64,000 nt of DNA from Bacteroidales bacterium (GTDB taxonomy: Bacteria; Bacillota; Clostridia; Lachnospirales; Lachnospiraceae): NCBI GenBank assembly GCA_023664535.1, contig JAMPFJ010000001.1:231534-295533 (forward strand). Direction: 5' to 3'. The notes under the pieces were generated by a model. The model was given only the letters and a program-made list of their open reading frames with translations, did not search any database and was not told where the DNA came from. Below, piece by piece: positions 18,071 through 26,455 of this stretch. Numbering within the stretch: the stretch's first letter is position 1; every line of letters starts with the position of its first letter. The position numbers were made by a program, and so were the translations under genes.

Positions 18071-18856
18071 GTGGATATAGCAACAATAATTGGAATAGTA
18101 TTTTCTTTTGCATTGATGATTTTTGGTATGGTAACAGGAGTAGCGGGGCCGTCAGGTGCATTGTCTTTCGTACACGGACCGTCTGCACTAATCACATTTG
18201 GTGGAGCCTTCGGCTGTGTGCTGGCATGTGTTCCGCTCCAGGATTTTATTACAGGACTGAAATCCTTTCTGCTGGTGTTTAAAGTCCCCACTGTGGATTT
18301 GGTGGGAACGATTAAACAGATTATTGATTTATCCAATGTGGCAAGAAAGGAAGGACTTCTCGCTTTGGAGGAATCGGCAAATAATCTGGAGGATGAATTT
18401 ATGAAAAAAGGAATCCTGCTGATTGTGGATGGTACAGACCCGGAGCTGGTAAGAGGAATTTTGGAAGCGGAATTGGTTAATGTGGATGCCAGACACCAGA
18501 AAAACATTGCCTTCTGGAAACAGATTGGTGCGATGGGACCTGCGTGGGGTATGATTGGTACGCTGATTGGACTGGTTTTGATGTTAAAGGATTTGTCCGA
18601 CCCGGATTCCATTGGTCCGAATATGGCGACGGCGCTGATTACGACATTCTACGGCTCCGTGCTGGCAAACTGGATTAGCTCTCCGGTAGCCTATAAGCTG
18701 GGCGTGTTTAATGATGCAGAGATGCAGCTTAAGGAGATTATGATTGAGGGTCTGCTGTCAATCCAGGCAGGTGAGAACCCGAGAGTTATTGAAGAGAAAT
18801 TAAAATCATTCCTTGCTCCGGATGTGAGAGAGGGACTTTCAGAAGGCGGTGAGTAA
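18071..18856 (+). CDS. motA: Flagellar stator protein MotA (possibly PomA-like)
   Basis: Ion-channel stator subunit that works with MotB. The 261 residues begin DIATIIGIVFSFALMIFGM (TM1) and contain GPSALITFGGAFGCVLACVPLQDFI (TM2), a cytoplasmic loop with charged residues, and two C-terminal TM helices (IGAMGPAWGMIGTLIGLVLM and ALITTFYGSVLANWISSPVAYKL). GTG at 18071 is chosen because GAGGTGG lies six bases upstream; GTG at 18062 has no such site. motB follows after three bases. Confidence 0.93.
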   Translation: MDIATIIGIVFSFALMIFGMVTGVAGPSGALSFVHGPSALITFGGAFGCVLACVPLQDFITGLKSFLLVFKVPTVDLVGTIKQIIDLSNVARKEGLLALEESANNLEDEFMKKGILLIVDGTDPELVRGILEAELVNVDARHQKNIAFWKQIGAMGPAWGMIGTLIGLVLMLKDLSDPDSIGPNMATALITTFYGSVLANWISSPVAYKLGVFNDAEMQLKEIMIEGLLSIQAGENPRVIEEKLKSFLAPDVREGLSEGGE

Positions 18857-18859
18857 GAG

Positions 18860-19792
18860 TTGGCAAAGAGAAAAGAAAAACCCGCTGAGGAAGGTTCACC
18901 GGCATGGATGGCAACGTTCAGTGATTTGATGAACCTGTTGCTTTGCTTTTTCGTGCTGCTGTTTGCAAGCTCGACAGTGGATGACGGTAAGATACAGAGG
19001 ATTGCGGCATCCTTTACCAATATGAGCTTTAGTATTATGCAGGAAGGGGCAGTTTCCCTGGTTGAAGGAGATATTGTTTCCGGCGGGGTGACCCAGCTTC
19101 CGGGAATCGAATCCATATTAGAGTATATCGGCGTGGCGTCGGAGACGGAGGGCAATAATGAAAATTTGTCCGCCACCGGTGCGGATGAAGGCGTGGAGGA
19201 TGCGTCTGACCAGCCGGACAGTGTGGAAGAGAATGAATCAATGGTCAGTAAAGACAGCCAGACGGAGCTGGACAGGAAAGAATTGAAGGAACAGTATGAA
19301 GAAGAGGGGCTTCAGCAATCCGAAGAGATGTATGACGAGATTTCGGAAATTACCGAGTCTTACAATATTGATGACCGGGTGATTTTGGATTATAATTCTC
19401 AATATGTATCCATGGATTTAAACGGGGCAATCCTGTTTGATGCGGGACAGGCGAATATTCGCGATGATGCCAGAATGTTTATGCAGAAGGTTGCCGGCAT
19501 TTTGGAGAGGTATAATGATTGCGTTATCGAGATTGAAGGGCATACCGATAATGTACCGATTCATAATTCGACATATGAGAGCAACCGGGATTTGTCCACC
19601 ATGCGGGCAATCCGGGTATATGAATATGTCATGGAGCAGGCAAACTTAACCGACGGAAATATGAAGGTTGCAGGATACGGAGAGAGCCGTCCGGTAGCGT
19701 CAAATTCCTCCGAGGAGGGACGGGCGAGAAACCGGCGGGTTTCCATTAAGATATATAATCAGCTAAATTCAATCACTCAGACAGGAGAATAG
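18860..19792 (+). CDS. motB: Flagellar stator protein MotB (PomB-like)
   Basis: Stator subunit anchored to peptidoglycan. The 310 residues have a single TM with the ion-binding aspartate in MATFSDLMNLLLCFFVLLFASS (about 15-36), a long acidic linker (about 85-160), and an OmpA-like C-terminal domain with IEGHTDNVPIHNSTYESNRDLSTMRA. TTG start, just after motA. The LLLCFFVLL segment resembles sodium-type PomB more than E. coli MotB, so a sodium-driven stator is possible (inference). Confidence 0.93.
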   Translation: MAKRKEKPAEEGSPAWMATFSDLMNLLLCFFVLLFASSTVDDGKIQRIAASFTNMSFSIMQEGAVSLVEGDIVSGGVTQLPGIESILEYIGVASETEGNNENLSATGADEGVEDASDQPDSVEENESMVSKDSQTELDRKELKEQYEEEGLQQSEEMYDEISEITESYNIDDRVILDYNSQYVSMDLNGAILFDAGQANIRDDARMFMQKVAGILERYNDCVIEIEGHTDNVPIHNSTYESNRDLSTMRAIRVYEYVMEQANLTDGNMKVAGYGESRPVASNSSEEGRARNRRVSIKIYNQLNSITQTGE

Positions 19793-19801
19793 GAGAGAAA
19801 G

Positions 19802-20311
19802 ATGAAAAAGAATTTAATTACAGTCATTATTTTAGCGCTCTGCATCGTAAATCTGATTTTAAATGTAATTGTGATATTTGTCTGTATGCCGTCAGCGAGA
19901 AAGACGAATAATCTGATTACGCAGATTGCAGCGATATTGGATTTGGAGCTGGAGGCGGGGGATGAGCAGCCACCGGTAGAATTGGAGAACATTGCGAACT
20001 ATAATGTAGATGCCCAGGTAGTCAATCTAAAGGATGATGGCAGCGGTGACAGCCATTTTGTACAGGTGGGACTAACACTGGAGTTAGATAAATCGTCAAA
20101 GGAATATGAGAGTCTGAATACGGTATTACAGGAGGCGCAGGGCGCTGTATTTGACGAGGCCCGTAATATTATACAGAATTACACCTATGCCGAGGTGGCA
20201 GACCAGACTAAGCAGGAAGAGATAAAGAAAGAGATTTTGAAGAGCCTCCAGAAAAAATATGCAACCCAGTGTATTTACAGAGTGTCGTTTAGTAAGTTTA
20301 CGACCCAATAG
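19802..20311 (+). CDS. fliL: Flagellar basal body-associated protein FliL
   Basis: Membrane protein that encircles the stator. The 169 residues have one N-terminal TM (LITVIILALCIVNLILNVIVIFVCM) and an extracytoplasmic FliL-like domain ending in QTKQEEIKKEILKSLQKKYATQCIYRVSFSKFTTQ. It lies between motB and fliM. Similarity is weak in this family; the position strongly supports the call. Confidence 0.85.
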   Translation: MKKNLITVIILALCIVNLILNVIVIFVCMPSARKTNNLITQIAAILDLELEAGDEQPPVELENIANYNVDAQVVNLKDDGSGDSHFVQVGLTLELDKSSKEYESLNTVLQEAQGAVFDEARNIIQNYTYAEVADQTKQEEIKKEILKSLQKKYATQCIYRVSFSKFTTQ

Positions 20312-20377
20312 TAGATGCCGATGTTCAGGTGAGACTGCCTGATACAAAAAGCCCAAAATACTATTGGAGGTGAGAAC

Positions 20378-21355
20378 ATGGCAGATGTGTTGTCTCAAAA
20401 TGAGATTGATGCGTTGCTGAAACAGTTAAGTTCCGGCGAATTGGATGTAGACGAGATTAACGAAGAGCCGGCAGTCAAAATTAAAGAATATGATTTCGCA
20501 AGGCCTGCCAAATTTTCTAAGGAACACTTACGAACATTGGAGATTATTTTTGAGCATTTTGGCAGACTGGTATCCAGTAATTTTCCGGCATATTTGCGGA
20601 AAAATGTACAGGTTGACGTAATGAATTCGGAAGCGGTTACCTATTCGGAATTTTCAAATGCACTTTCCAACCCGGTATTGCTGGGAGTTGTGGATTTTGC
20701 CCCGTTGAATGGTAATATTATCATAGAGTTAGCTTCAAATCTGGGCTATGCGATAGTGGACCGCATGCTTGGAGGAATGGGAGAACCGCTGGAAAAGCCG
20801 AGGGATTTTTCCGAGATTGAGTTAAGCGTGCTGGAAAGAATTTTTGTCACACTGGTTGACCTTTTACGGGAACCGTGGGAAAATGTAATTGAGATTCATC
20901 CGCATCTTGAGCGTATTGAGACCAATTCTCAGTTTGCACAGCTTGTTTCACCCAGCGAAATGATTGCGATTGTGACAATCAATATGACAATCGGTAATGT
21001 GGAGGGACTGATGAATATCTGCCTTCCGTTTATCACGCTGGAGGATGTCATGGATAAGCTGAATACAAAGTACTGGTTCGCTACAATGCAGAGTAAAGAC
21101 CAGAACATTTATAACGAAATGATTGAAAATTCAATTACAAAAGCGCAGATACCGATTCGGGCACTGCTTGGCAAAAGCCGCATTTCCGTTATGGATTTTA
21201 TCAATTTGCAACTTGGCGATATTATCAAGCTGAATTCCCGTGTAGACGACGAGTTGGATGTGTATGTTGGTAATATTGTTAAATTTAAAGCGTTACCTGG
21301 TTCTGGTACTAAACAGTATGCAGTGAAGGTAACAGAAATAATAAGAGAGGAGTAG
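20378..21355 (+). CDS. fliM: Flagellar motor switch protein FliM
   Basis: C-ring protein that binds CheY-P and switches rotation. The 325 residues start with the CheY-P-binding peptide (LSQNEIDALLKQL), followed by the CheC-like middle domain (FGRLVSSNFPAYLRKNVQVDV, YAIVDRMLGGMGEP) and a C-terminal SpoA domain (IPIRALLGKSRISVMDFINLQLGDIIKLNSRVDDELDVYVGN). AGGTGAG precedes the ATG; fliY follows 4 bases after the stop. Confidence 0.97.
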   Translation: MADVLSQNEIDALLKQLSSGELDVDEINEEPAVKIKEYDFARPAKFSKEHLRTLEIIFEHFGRLVSSNFPAYLRKNVQVDVMNSEAVTYSEFSNALSNPVLLGVVDFAPLNGNIIIELASNLGYAIVDRMLGGMGEPLEKPRDFSEIELSVLERIFVTLVDLLREPWENVIEIHPHLERIETNSQFAQLVSPSEMIAIVTINMTIGNVEGLMNICLPFITLEDVMDKLNTKYWFATMQSKDQNIYNEMIENSITKAQIPIRALLGKSRISVMDFINLQLGDIIKLNSRVDDELDVYVGNIVKFKALPGSGTKQYAVKVTEIIREE

Positions 21356-21359
21356 AAAC

Positions 21360-22583
21360 ATGGATGGAATGTTATCACAGGAAGAGATTAATGCATTACT
21401 TGGAAATATGACCGGTGATGATAGTGATGCAGCTCCAGATTCTGCTTCTGGTGATATATTAACTACACAGGAGCAGGATGCGATTGGAGAAATCTCCAAT
21501 ATCTGTATGGGTACCGCAGCGACCACGTTATATTCACTGGTAAATCAGCGGGTAACCATCACAACACCGACAGTATCCATCAGTACATGGGATGATTTGA
21601 TTAGTGAATACGAAAAACCGTGTGTTTTTATCAATATTTCATATAAGGAAGGAATTGAAGGCAATAATGTCTTGATTCTTCGGGAAGATGATGTTAAAGT
21701 AATAACAGATTTGATGATGGGTGGAGACGGAACCAACATGGTGGATGAATTATCGGAATTGCATTTAAGTGCGATTTGTGAAGCCATGAATCAGATGATG
21801 GGGTCATCTGCAACATCTCTTTCTTCCATGCTGGAGCAGAAGGTGGATATTTCTCCTCCTTCAGCCGATTTAGTGGATTTGATGGAAGAAATTGATGAAG
21901 GAAAGGTTGGCGTATTTAGGAATAATGCCTTTGTGAAGGTCTTTTTCAAAATGGAAATCGGAGATTTGGTAAACAGCAATATCATGCAGCTTTATCCGAT
22001 TGATTTAGCAAAGGAATTATATGAGAAATTTACTTCCACTAAGGCAGTGGAAGAACCGGCGCAGGAAGCAAATACGCAAAGCCCAGGTTCTGGTGAAACA
22101 CCGCCCGCACCGCAAGCGCCACAGACGGCAGCACCGCCTGAGTCGATGGGACAGCCGATGATGGGAGGACAGCCAATGATGGGACAACCGATGATGGGGC
22201 AGCCAATGATGGGACAACCGATGATGGGGCAGCCGATGATGGGGGGACCGGGAATGCCATACAATTATGCACCGCCTATGCAGGATATGAATATACAGCC
22301 TGTACAATTCCAACCATTTAATGCAGCAGCTAACCCGATTACACAACAGGAAAACATTGACTTGATTATGGATGTTCCTCTTGAAGTTACGGTTGAGCTT
22401 GGCAGAACCAGCAAATCAATAAAAGAGATTTTAGAATTTGCACCGGGAACAATTATTGAATTAGATAAGGTTGTCGGTGAACCGATTGACGTTTTGGTAA
22501 ACGGCAAGCTGGTTGCCAAGGGAGAAGTTGTGGTAATTGAAGAAAGCTTTGGTATCAGAGTATCTGATATTATAAAACAATAA
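21360..22583 (+). CDS. fliY: Flagellar motor switch phosphatase FliY (FliN fusion) with MMGQP repeat linker
   Basis: C-ring protein with CheY-P phosphatase activity in the Firmicutes type. The 407 residues show an N-terminal CheY-P-binding peptide (LSQEEINALLGNM), a CheC-like domain with both active-site motifs (IGEISNICMGTAATTL and LSAICEAMNQMMGSSATSL), a Pro/Ala then Gly-Gln-Pro-Met-Met repeat linker (about 225-310), and a FliN/SpoA C-domain (LEVTVELGRTSKSIKEILEFAPGTIIELDK). The repeated linker is unusual. Confidence 0.96.
   Translation: MDGMLSQEEINALLGNMTGDDSDAAPDSASGDILTTQEQDAIGEISNICMGTAATTLYSLVNQRVTITTPTVSISTWDDLISEYEKPCVFINISYKEGIEGNNVLILREDDVKVITDLMMGGDGTNMVDELSELHLSAICEAMNQMMGSSATSLSSMLEQKVDISPPSADLVDLMEEIDEGKVGVFRNNAFVKVFFKMEIGDLVNSNIMQLYPIDLAKELYEKFTSTKAVEEPAQEANTQSPGSGETPPAPQAPQTAAPPESMGQPMMGGQPMMGQPMMGQPMMGQPMMGQPMMGGPGMPYNYAPPMQDMNIQPVQFQPFNAAANPITQQENIDLIMDVPLEVTVELGRTSKSIKEILEFAPGTIIELDKVVGEPIDVLVNGKLVAKGEVVVIEESFGIRVSDIIKQ
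22147..22250 (+). repeat. Tandem 15/30-bp repeat inside fliY
   Basis: Codes for six QPMM-containing pentapeptide-like units. Bases 22171-22200 and 22201-22230 are identical 30-bp copies in tandem, in frame. Such repeats expand and contract by slippage without shifting the frame. Confidence 0.9.
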
Positions 22584-22611
22584 AGTATTATTATGAAATG
22601 GAGAATATAAT

Positions 22612-22974
22612 ATGGCTAAGAGTATTTTAATTTGTGATGATGCAGCGTTTATGAGAATGATGATTAAAGACATTCTGGTGAAGAATGGCTACACTATTGC
22701 GGGGGAGGCAGAGAACGGCTTAAAAGCGGTTGAAAAATACGCAGAGACCAAGCCGGATCTTGTGCTGATGGATATTACCATGCCAGAGATGGATGGTCTC
22801 CAGGCACTGAAGAAGATTAAGGAATCTGACCCCAATGCGAGTGTGGTAATGTGTTCTGCGATGGGACAGCAGGCAATGGTTATTGAAAGTATTCAGTCCG
22901 GAGCGAGGGATTTTATTGTAAAACCGTTCCAGCCGGACCGTGTACTTGAGGCTGTAAAAAAGGCAGTTGAATAA
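22612..22974 (+). CDS. cheY: Chemotaxis response regulator CheY
   Basis: Single-domain receiver that carries the phosphate from CheA to the switch. The 120 residues contain the acidic pair D9-D10, phospho-acceptor D54 in LVLMDITMPEMDG, the conserved CSA and the lysine in FIVKPFQP. It lies between fliY and fliO, the same place as in the B. subtilis fla/che operon. Its phosphatases FliY and CheC are encoded in this window. Confidence 0.97.
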   Translation: MAKSILICDDAAFMRMMIKDILVKNGYTIAGEAENGLKAVEKYAETKPDLVLMDITMPEMDGLQALKKIKESDPNASVVMCSAMGQQAMVIESIQSGARDFIVKPFQPDRVLEAVKKAVE

Positions 22975-22975
22975 T

Positions 22976-23347
22976 ATGATATTATCTCAATTACCATCCA
23001 GGCTGGAAAGCATCGGACAGCTCATTTGTGTGGTATTACTGTTTTTCTTTGTGTTGTTTTTGGCTTATCTGGCAGCAAGGATTGCCGGAAGCCTTCAATC
23101 GAATGTAATAAACAAACACAGCAACATTAAAGTAATTGAGGTGTTTCGGCTGTCTAACAATAAGCTTATTGAGATTGTTAGAATCGGGGAGCATTATCTG
23201 GCTTTGGCGGTTTGTAAGGATACCGTTACGGTATTGTCCGAACTAAATGCCGAGGAGGTTAAAGAGCAGGAGACGGCCCTGGAACCGATTCACTTTAAAG
23301 ACATACTGGACAGGATTAAGAATGAAAAACAAGATAAAGAATCATAA
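22976..23347 (+). CDS. fliO: Flagellar biosynthetic protein FliO
   Basis: Small membrane protein that helps assemble the FliP ring of the export gate. The 123 residues have one TM (QLICVVLLFFFVLFLAYLAARIAG), then a cytoplasmic domain with NIKVIEVFRLSNNKLIEIVRIGEHYLALAVCKDTVTVLSEL, typical of FliO/FliZ. The ATG at 22976 is one base after the cheY stop. The 3' end overlaps fliP by 26 bases. Confidence 0.88.
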   Translation: MILSQLPSRLESIGQLICVVLLFFFVLFLAYLAARIAGSLQSNVINKHSNIKVIEVFRLSNNKLIEIVRIGEHYLALAVCKDTVTVLSELNAEEVKEQETALEPIHFKDILDRIKNEKQDKES

Positions 23348-24185
23348 CATAACAAAATGGATATTAAACCATATTCATATTAAAAAATTCATAGTGGCTT
23401 ATCTCATTATCTTTGCCGTATTGTGTATCGGTTTCCGGGTTCAGGCAACAGGGATAGATGATGCGCTGGATAATGAGAGAGAGACAGTTACCAATCTGGA
23501 GGAGAATGTACCGTTTTCTTTAGGTGTTACCGTTGATACCGATAACGACGAGGGAACGCTGGCGGGTACGCTTCAGCTGCTTTTGGTAATTACTGTCATT
23601 TCATTAGCTCCATCAATTCTTGTGATGATGACGTCCTTTACCAGAATTATTGTGGTGTTCCACTTTTTGCGGACAGCACTTGGTACACAGTCGACACCAC
23701 CCAATAACGTATTGATAGGGCTAGCGTTGTTTTTAACCCTTTTTATCATGTCTCCTACACTGGAGCGGATAAATGAAGAGGGACTTAAGCCGATTTCCGA
23801 GGGAACCGTTACGCAGGAGGAAGGACTGAAGGCATGTATGGAGCCCCTCAGGGACTTTATGCTGAACAATGCGGAAACCGAGGATGTGAATTTCTTTCTT
23901 GATTTGGCAAAGATTGACAGTGTGGAGGAGCTGGCGGATATTCCAAATTCCGTACTGATTCCTGCATTTATGCTGGGCGAGCTTCGCAAATCCTTTATTA
24001 TTGGATTTTTGATTTACATTCCCTTTATTATCATTGATATGGTTGTAGCTTCCACGCTGATGGCGATGGGAATGATGATGCTGCCGCCAACAACGATTTC
24101 CATGCCGTTTAAGATTCTATTGTTTGTTATGGCGGATGGCTGGAATCTGGTAATTGGGGAGCTGATTAAGAGTTTTACCTACTGA
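23322..24185 (+). CDS. fliP: Flagellar type III export gate protein FliP
   Basis: Core subunit of the export gate. The 287 residues start with a long signal-peptide-like segment (hydrophobic core FIVAYLIIFAVLCIGF, about residues 26-42, then QATG), followed by TM helices with SFTRIIVVFHFLRTALGTQSTPPNNVLIGLALFLT, and TMs near the C-terminus (DMVVASTLMAMGMMMLPPTTISMPFKILLFV). The frame is open upstream to 23247, but the extension is basic and overlaps fliO heavily, so ATG 23322 is preferred. Confidence 0.96.
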   Translation: MKNKIKNHNITKWILNHIHIKKFIVAYLIIFAVLCIGFRVQATGIDDALDNERETVTNLEENVPFSLGVTVDTDNDEGTLAGTLQLLLVITVISLAPSILVMMTSFTRIIVVFHFLRTALGTQSTPPNNVLIGLALFLTLFIMSPTLERINEEGLKPISEGTVTQEEGLKACMEPLRDFMLNNAETEDVNFFLDLAKIDSVEELADIPNSVLIPAFMLGELRKSFIIGFLIYIPFIIIDMVVASTLMAMGMMMLPPTTISMPFKILLFVMADGWNLVIGELIKSFTY

Positions 24186-24218
24186 CGGGACTTGAGAATA
24201 TAGATTGGAAGTGTGAGG

Positions 24219-24488
24219 ATGAGTACAGAAATTGTAATCGATATTGCAAGGCAGGCTTTATGGCTGATTATTAAATGTTCGGCGCCCCTTTTGCTTGTAT
24301 CGCTGGCAGTTGGTCTGATTATCAGTATTTTTCAGACCGTTACCTCTATTCAGGAGCAGACCCTTACCTTTGTTCCCAAGATACTGAGTATTTTTATTAC
24401 ATTGATTATCTGTGGCGGCTGGATTATGGATAACATTGTTGCTTTCATGAATAATTTGTTTGAGCAGTTCTCGACTTATGTGGGGTAG
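24219..24488 (+). CDS. fliQ: Flagellar type III export gate protein FliQ
   Basis: Gate subunit with two TM helices. The 89 residues show VIDIARQALWLIIKCSAPLLLVSLAVGLIISIFQTVTSIQEQTLTFVPKILSIF, the family hallmark. ATG 24219 is preferred over GTG 24213 because GGAAG lies eight bases upstream. fliR starts three bases after its stop. Confidence 0.96.
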   Translation: MSTEIVIDIARQALWLIIKCSAPLLLVSLAVGLIISIFQTVTSIQEQTLTFVPKILSIFITLIICGGWIMDNIVAFMNNLFEQFSTYVG

Positions 24489-24491
24489 CAT

Positions 24492-25271
24492 ATGATTGAG
24501 CAGTCATTTTCTATCTATCATTTAGAATATTATCTGGCCATTGTGGTCAGAGTAATGGGAGCAATGGCTTTTGCCCCCATTTTTGGTAATATTTCCGTGA
24601 CAAGAAGAGCCAGGCTGTTTATCGGTTTTGCGGTTTCTCTGGCAATATTGTCCGTACATCCGTATGTTCCACTGGAATATACAACCTTTTTAGGCTACAC
24701 GGTAATTTTAATCAAGGAGTTAGTGGTGGGGGTAACCATAGGCTTTATGTCGAGTATTACCCTTTCCATTATCAGTATGGCAGGACAGTTTATTGACCGG
24801 GAGCTGGGATTTTCCATGGTATCAAATTTTGACCAGACTTTCAACACGGATACAACGATTTCTGCTGAATTTTATAATATGCTGGTAATGATTATCATGC
24901 TTTGCACGAATATGCATTATTTTATTTTGTCTGCGCTGGCGGATTCCTTTGAACTGATTCCTCTTGGGCAGGTAACGGTGGATACCGGCACGTTATATGA
25001 TGTGATGCTGGAATATATTACAAGCTACTTTATCATTGCCATGCGGATAAGCATGCCGGTTTTGATTTCCATTATGCTGTTAAATGTAGTATTGGGGGTC
25101 ATGGCAAAGACTTCACCGCAGATGAACATGTTTGTTGTCGGAATCCAGTTAAAGATTTTCGTCGGTTTCTTTGTGATGTTTGTGACGCTGCTGATGCTGC
25201 CCAATATTACGGAATTTATTTATAAGCAGATGCAGGAAATTGTGACAGGGGCATTAAAAGCCTTTTATTAG
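24492..25271 (+). CDS. fliR: Flagellar type III export gate protein FliR
   Basis: Export gate subunit that joins the FliP pentamer. The 259 residues have six hydrophobic segments and conserved stretches such as RVMGAMAFAPIFG, ELVVGVTIGFMSSI and VLGVMAKTSPQMNMFVVGIQLKIFVG. It lies between fliQ and flhB in the usual order. Confidence 0.96.
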   Translation: MIEQSFSIYHLEYYLAIVVRVMGAMAFAPIFGNISVTRRARLFIGFAVSLAILSVHPYVPLEYTTFLGYTVILIKELVVGVTIGFMSSITLSIISMAGQFIDRELGFSMVSNFDQTFNTDTTISAEFYNMLVMIIMLCTNMHYFILSALADSFELIPLGQVTVDTGTLYDVMLEYITSYFIIAMRISMPVLISIMLLNVVLGVMAKTSPQMNMFVVGIQLKIFVGFFVMFVTLLMLPNITEFIYKQMQEIVTGALKAFY

Positions 25272-25283
25272 GATGGTGTGTTC

Positions 25284-26414
25284 ATGTTTCCATATGATGA
25301 ATATAGAGTACTGCTTCCGTTAGACCTTCAGCTTTTTGCTAAGGAAGGTCCGGGAGGGGAAAAAACAGAAGACGCAACCTCGAAGAAATTAGAGGATGTC
25401 AGAGAAGAAGGTAATGTTGCAAAAAGTACGGAGATTACGACGGCAGCGGTTTTGTTGGCGCTGTTTGTCTGTCTGAAATTTACCATGGGATTTGTTGGCG
25501 GGCGGCTTATGCAGTCCTTTAATCAGTTTTATTCTCTGATTCCCAGGATGGTAAATGACAGGATTCGTCTGGAAGAATTTACTTATCTGTTGGTGGACGG
25601 TATTTTCTTTCTGGGAATTACCATTCTTCCTTTTTTACTGTTTGGCGCTGTTGTGGCCTTTTTCAGCACCTCATTGCAGTTTAAGTTTAAGGTTACAGCG
25701 AAGCCGCTTCAGCCTAAATTCAGCAAATTGAATCCCATAAACGGGTTTAAACGGATGTTTTCCCTGAATACGCTGATGGAGCTGTTGAAATCCATTGTAA
25801 AGATAGGCTTTATCAGCTATATCGTTTATGGCGTATTTACCAACCATGCAAGAGATATCTATCTGCTCTATGATATGTCCCTGTCGCAGAGCATTTTGCT
25901 GATGTACGATATTGCGCTGGAGCTTCTGATTAAAATTTGTATGCTGTTTATCGTCATTGCGGCAGCAGATTTTCTTTATCAGCGCTGGAAATTTAAGCAG
26001 GATAATAAAATGACGAAGCAGGAGGTTAAGGACGAATATAAAAACCAGGAAGGAGACCCGAAGGTTAAGGGCCAGCAGCGGCAGCGGATGCAGCAGGCAT
26101 CCCAGAGGCGGATGATGGCGGCAATACCGGAGGCGGATGTGGTCATTACCAATCCGACACATTTTGCCGTTGCGCTGTCCTACAAATCCGGTCAGGGGCA
26201 GGCGCCGGTTGTGGTGGCAAAGGGAGCCGATTTTCTGGCGGGACGAATAAAAGATATTGCAAGGGAAAGCCGGGTGGAGATTGTGGAAAACAAATCCCTT
26301 GCGCGGATGCTTTACTATAATGTGGAGCTGGGGGCGGAGATTCCCCCGGAACTGTACCAGGCGGTGGCAGAGGTTTTAGCATACGTTTACCGGCTGCATA
26401 ACCGGGTCAGCTAG
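25284..26414 (+). CDS. flhB: Flagellar export switch protein FlhB
   Basis: Membrane protein that switches export specificity after self-cleavage. The 376 residues have an N-terminal EDATSKKLEDVREEGNVAKSTE motif, four TM helices (to about 220), a cytoplasmic linker with KQEVKDEYKNQEGDPKVKGQQRQ, and the autocleavage NPTH at about residues 290-293. ATG 25284 has AGGATGG upstream. The unprocessed site looks intact, so normal hook-to-filament switching is expected. Confidence 0.97.
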   Translation: MFPYDEYRVLLPLDLQLFAKEGPGGEKTEDATSKKLEDVREEGNVAKSTEITTAAVLLALFVCLKFTMGFVGGRLMQSFNQFYSLIPRMVNDRIRLEEFTYLLVDGIFFLGITILPFLLFGAVVAFFSTSLQFKFKVTAKPLQPKFSKLNPINGFKRMFSLNTLMELLKSIVKIGFISYIVYGVFTNHARDIYLLYDMSLSQSILLMYDIALELLIKICMLFIVIAAADFLYQRWKFKQDNKMTKQEVKDEYKNQEGDPKVKGQQRQRMQQASQRRMMAAIPEADVVITNPTHFAVALSYKSGQGQAPVVVAKGADFLAGRIKDIARESRVEIVENKSLARMLYYNVELGAEIPPELYQAVAEVLAYVYRLHNRVS

Positions 26415-26455
26415 CAAGAAGAGAAAATGAGTAGAAAAGGAGGTGTAAAAGAGAA

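Noticed and set aside
22147..22250. CRISPR-like repeats in fliY
   Set aside because: Repeats are contiguous, in frame and without spacers; they encode a protein linker.
21992..22346. Minus-strand repetitive open frames (GCPII-type repeats)
   Set aside because: Produced by reading the fliY tandem repeat backwards in several frames; no gene signals.
23247..23321. N-terminal extension of FliP
   Set aside because: The extension is basic, lies inside fliO and lacks family similarity; ATG 23322 gives a proper signal-like N-terminus.
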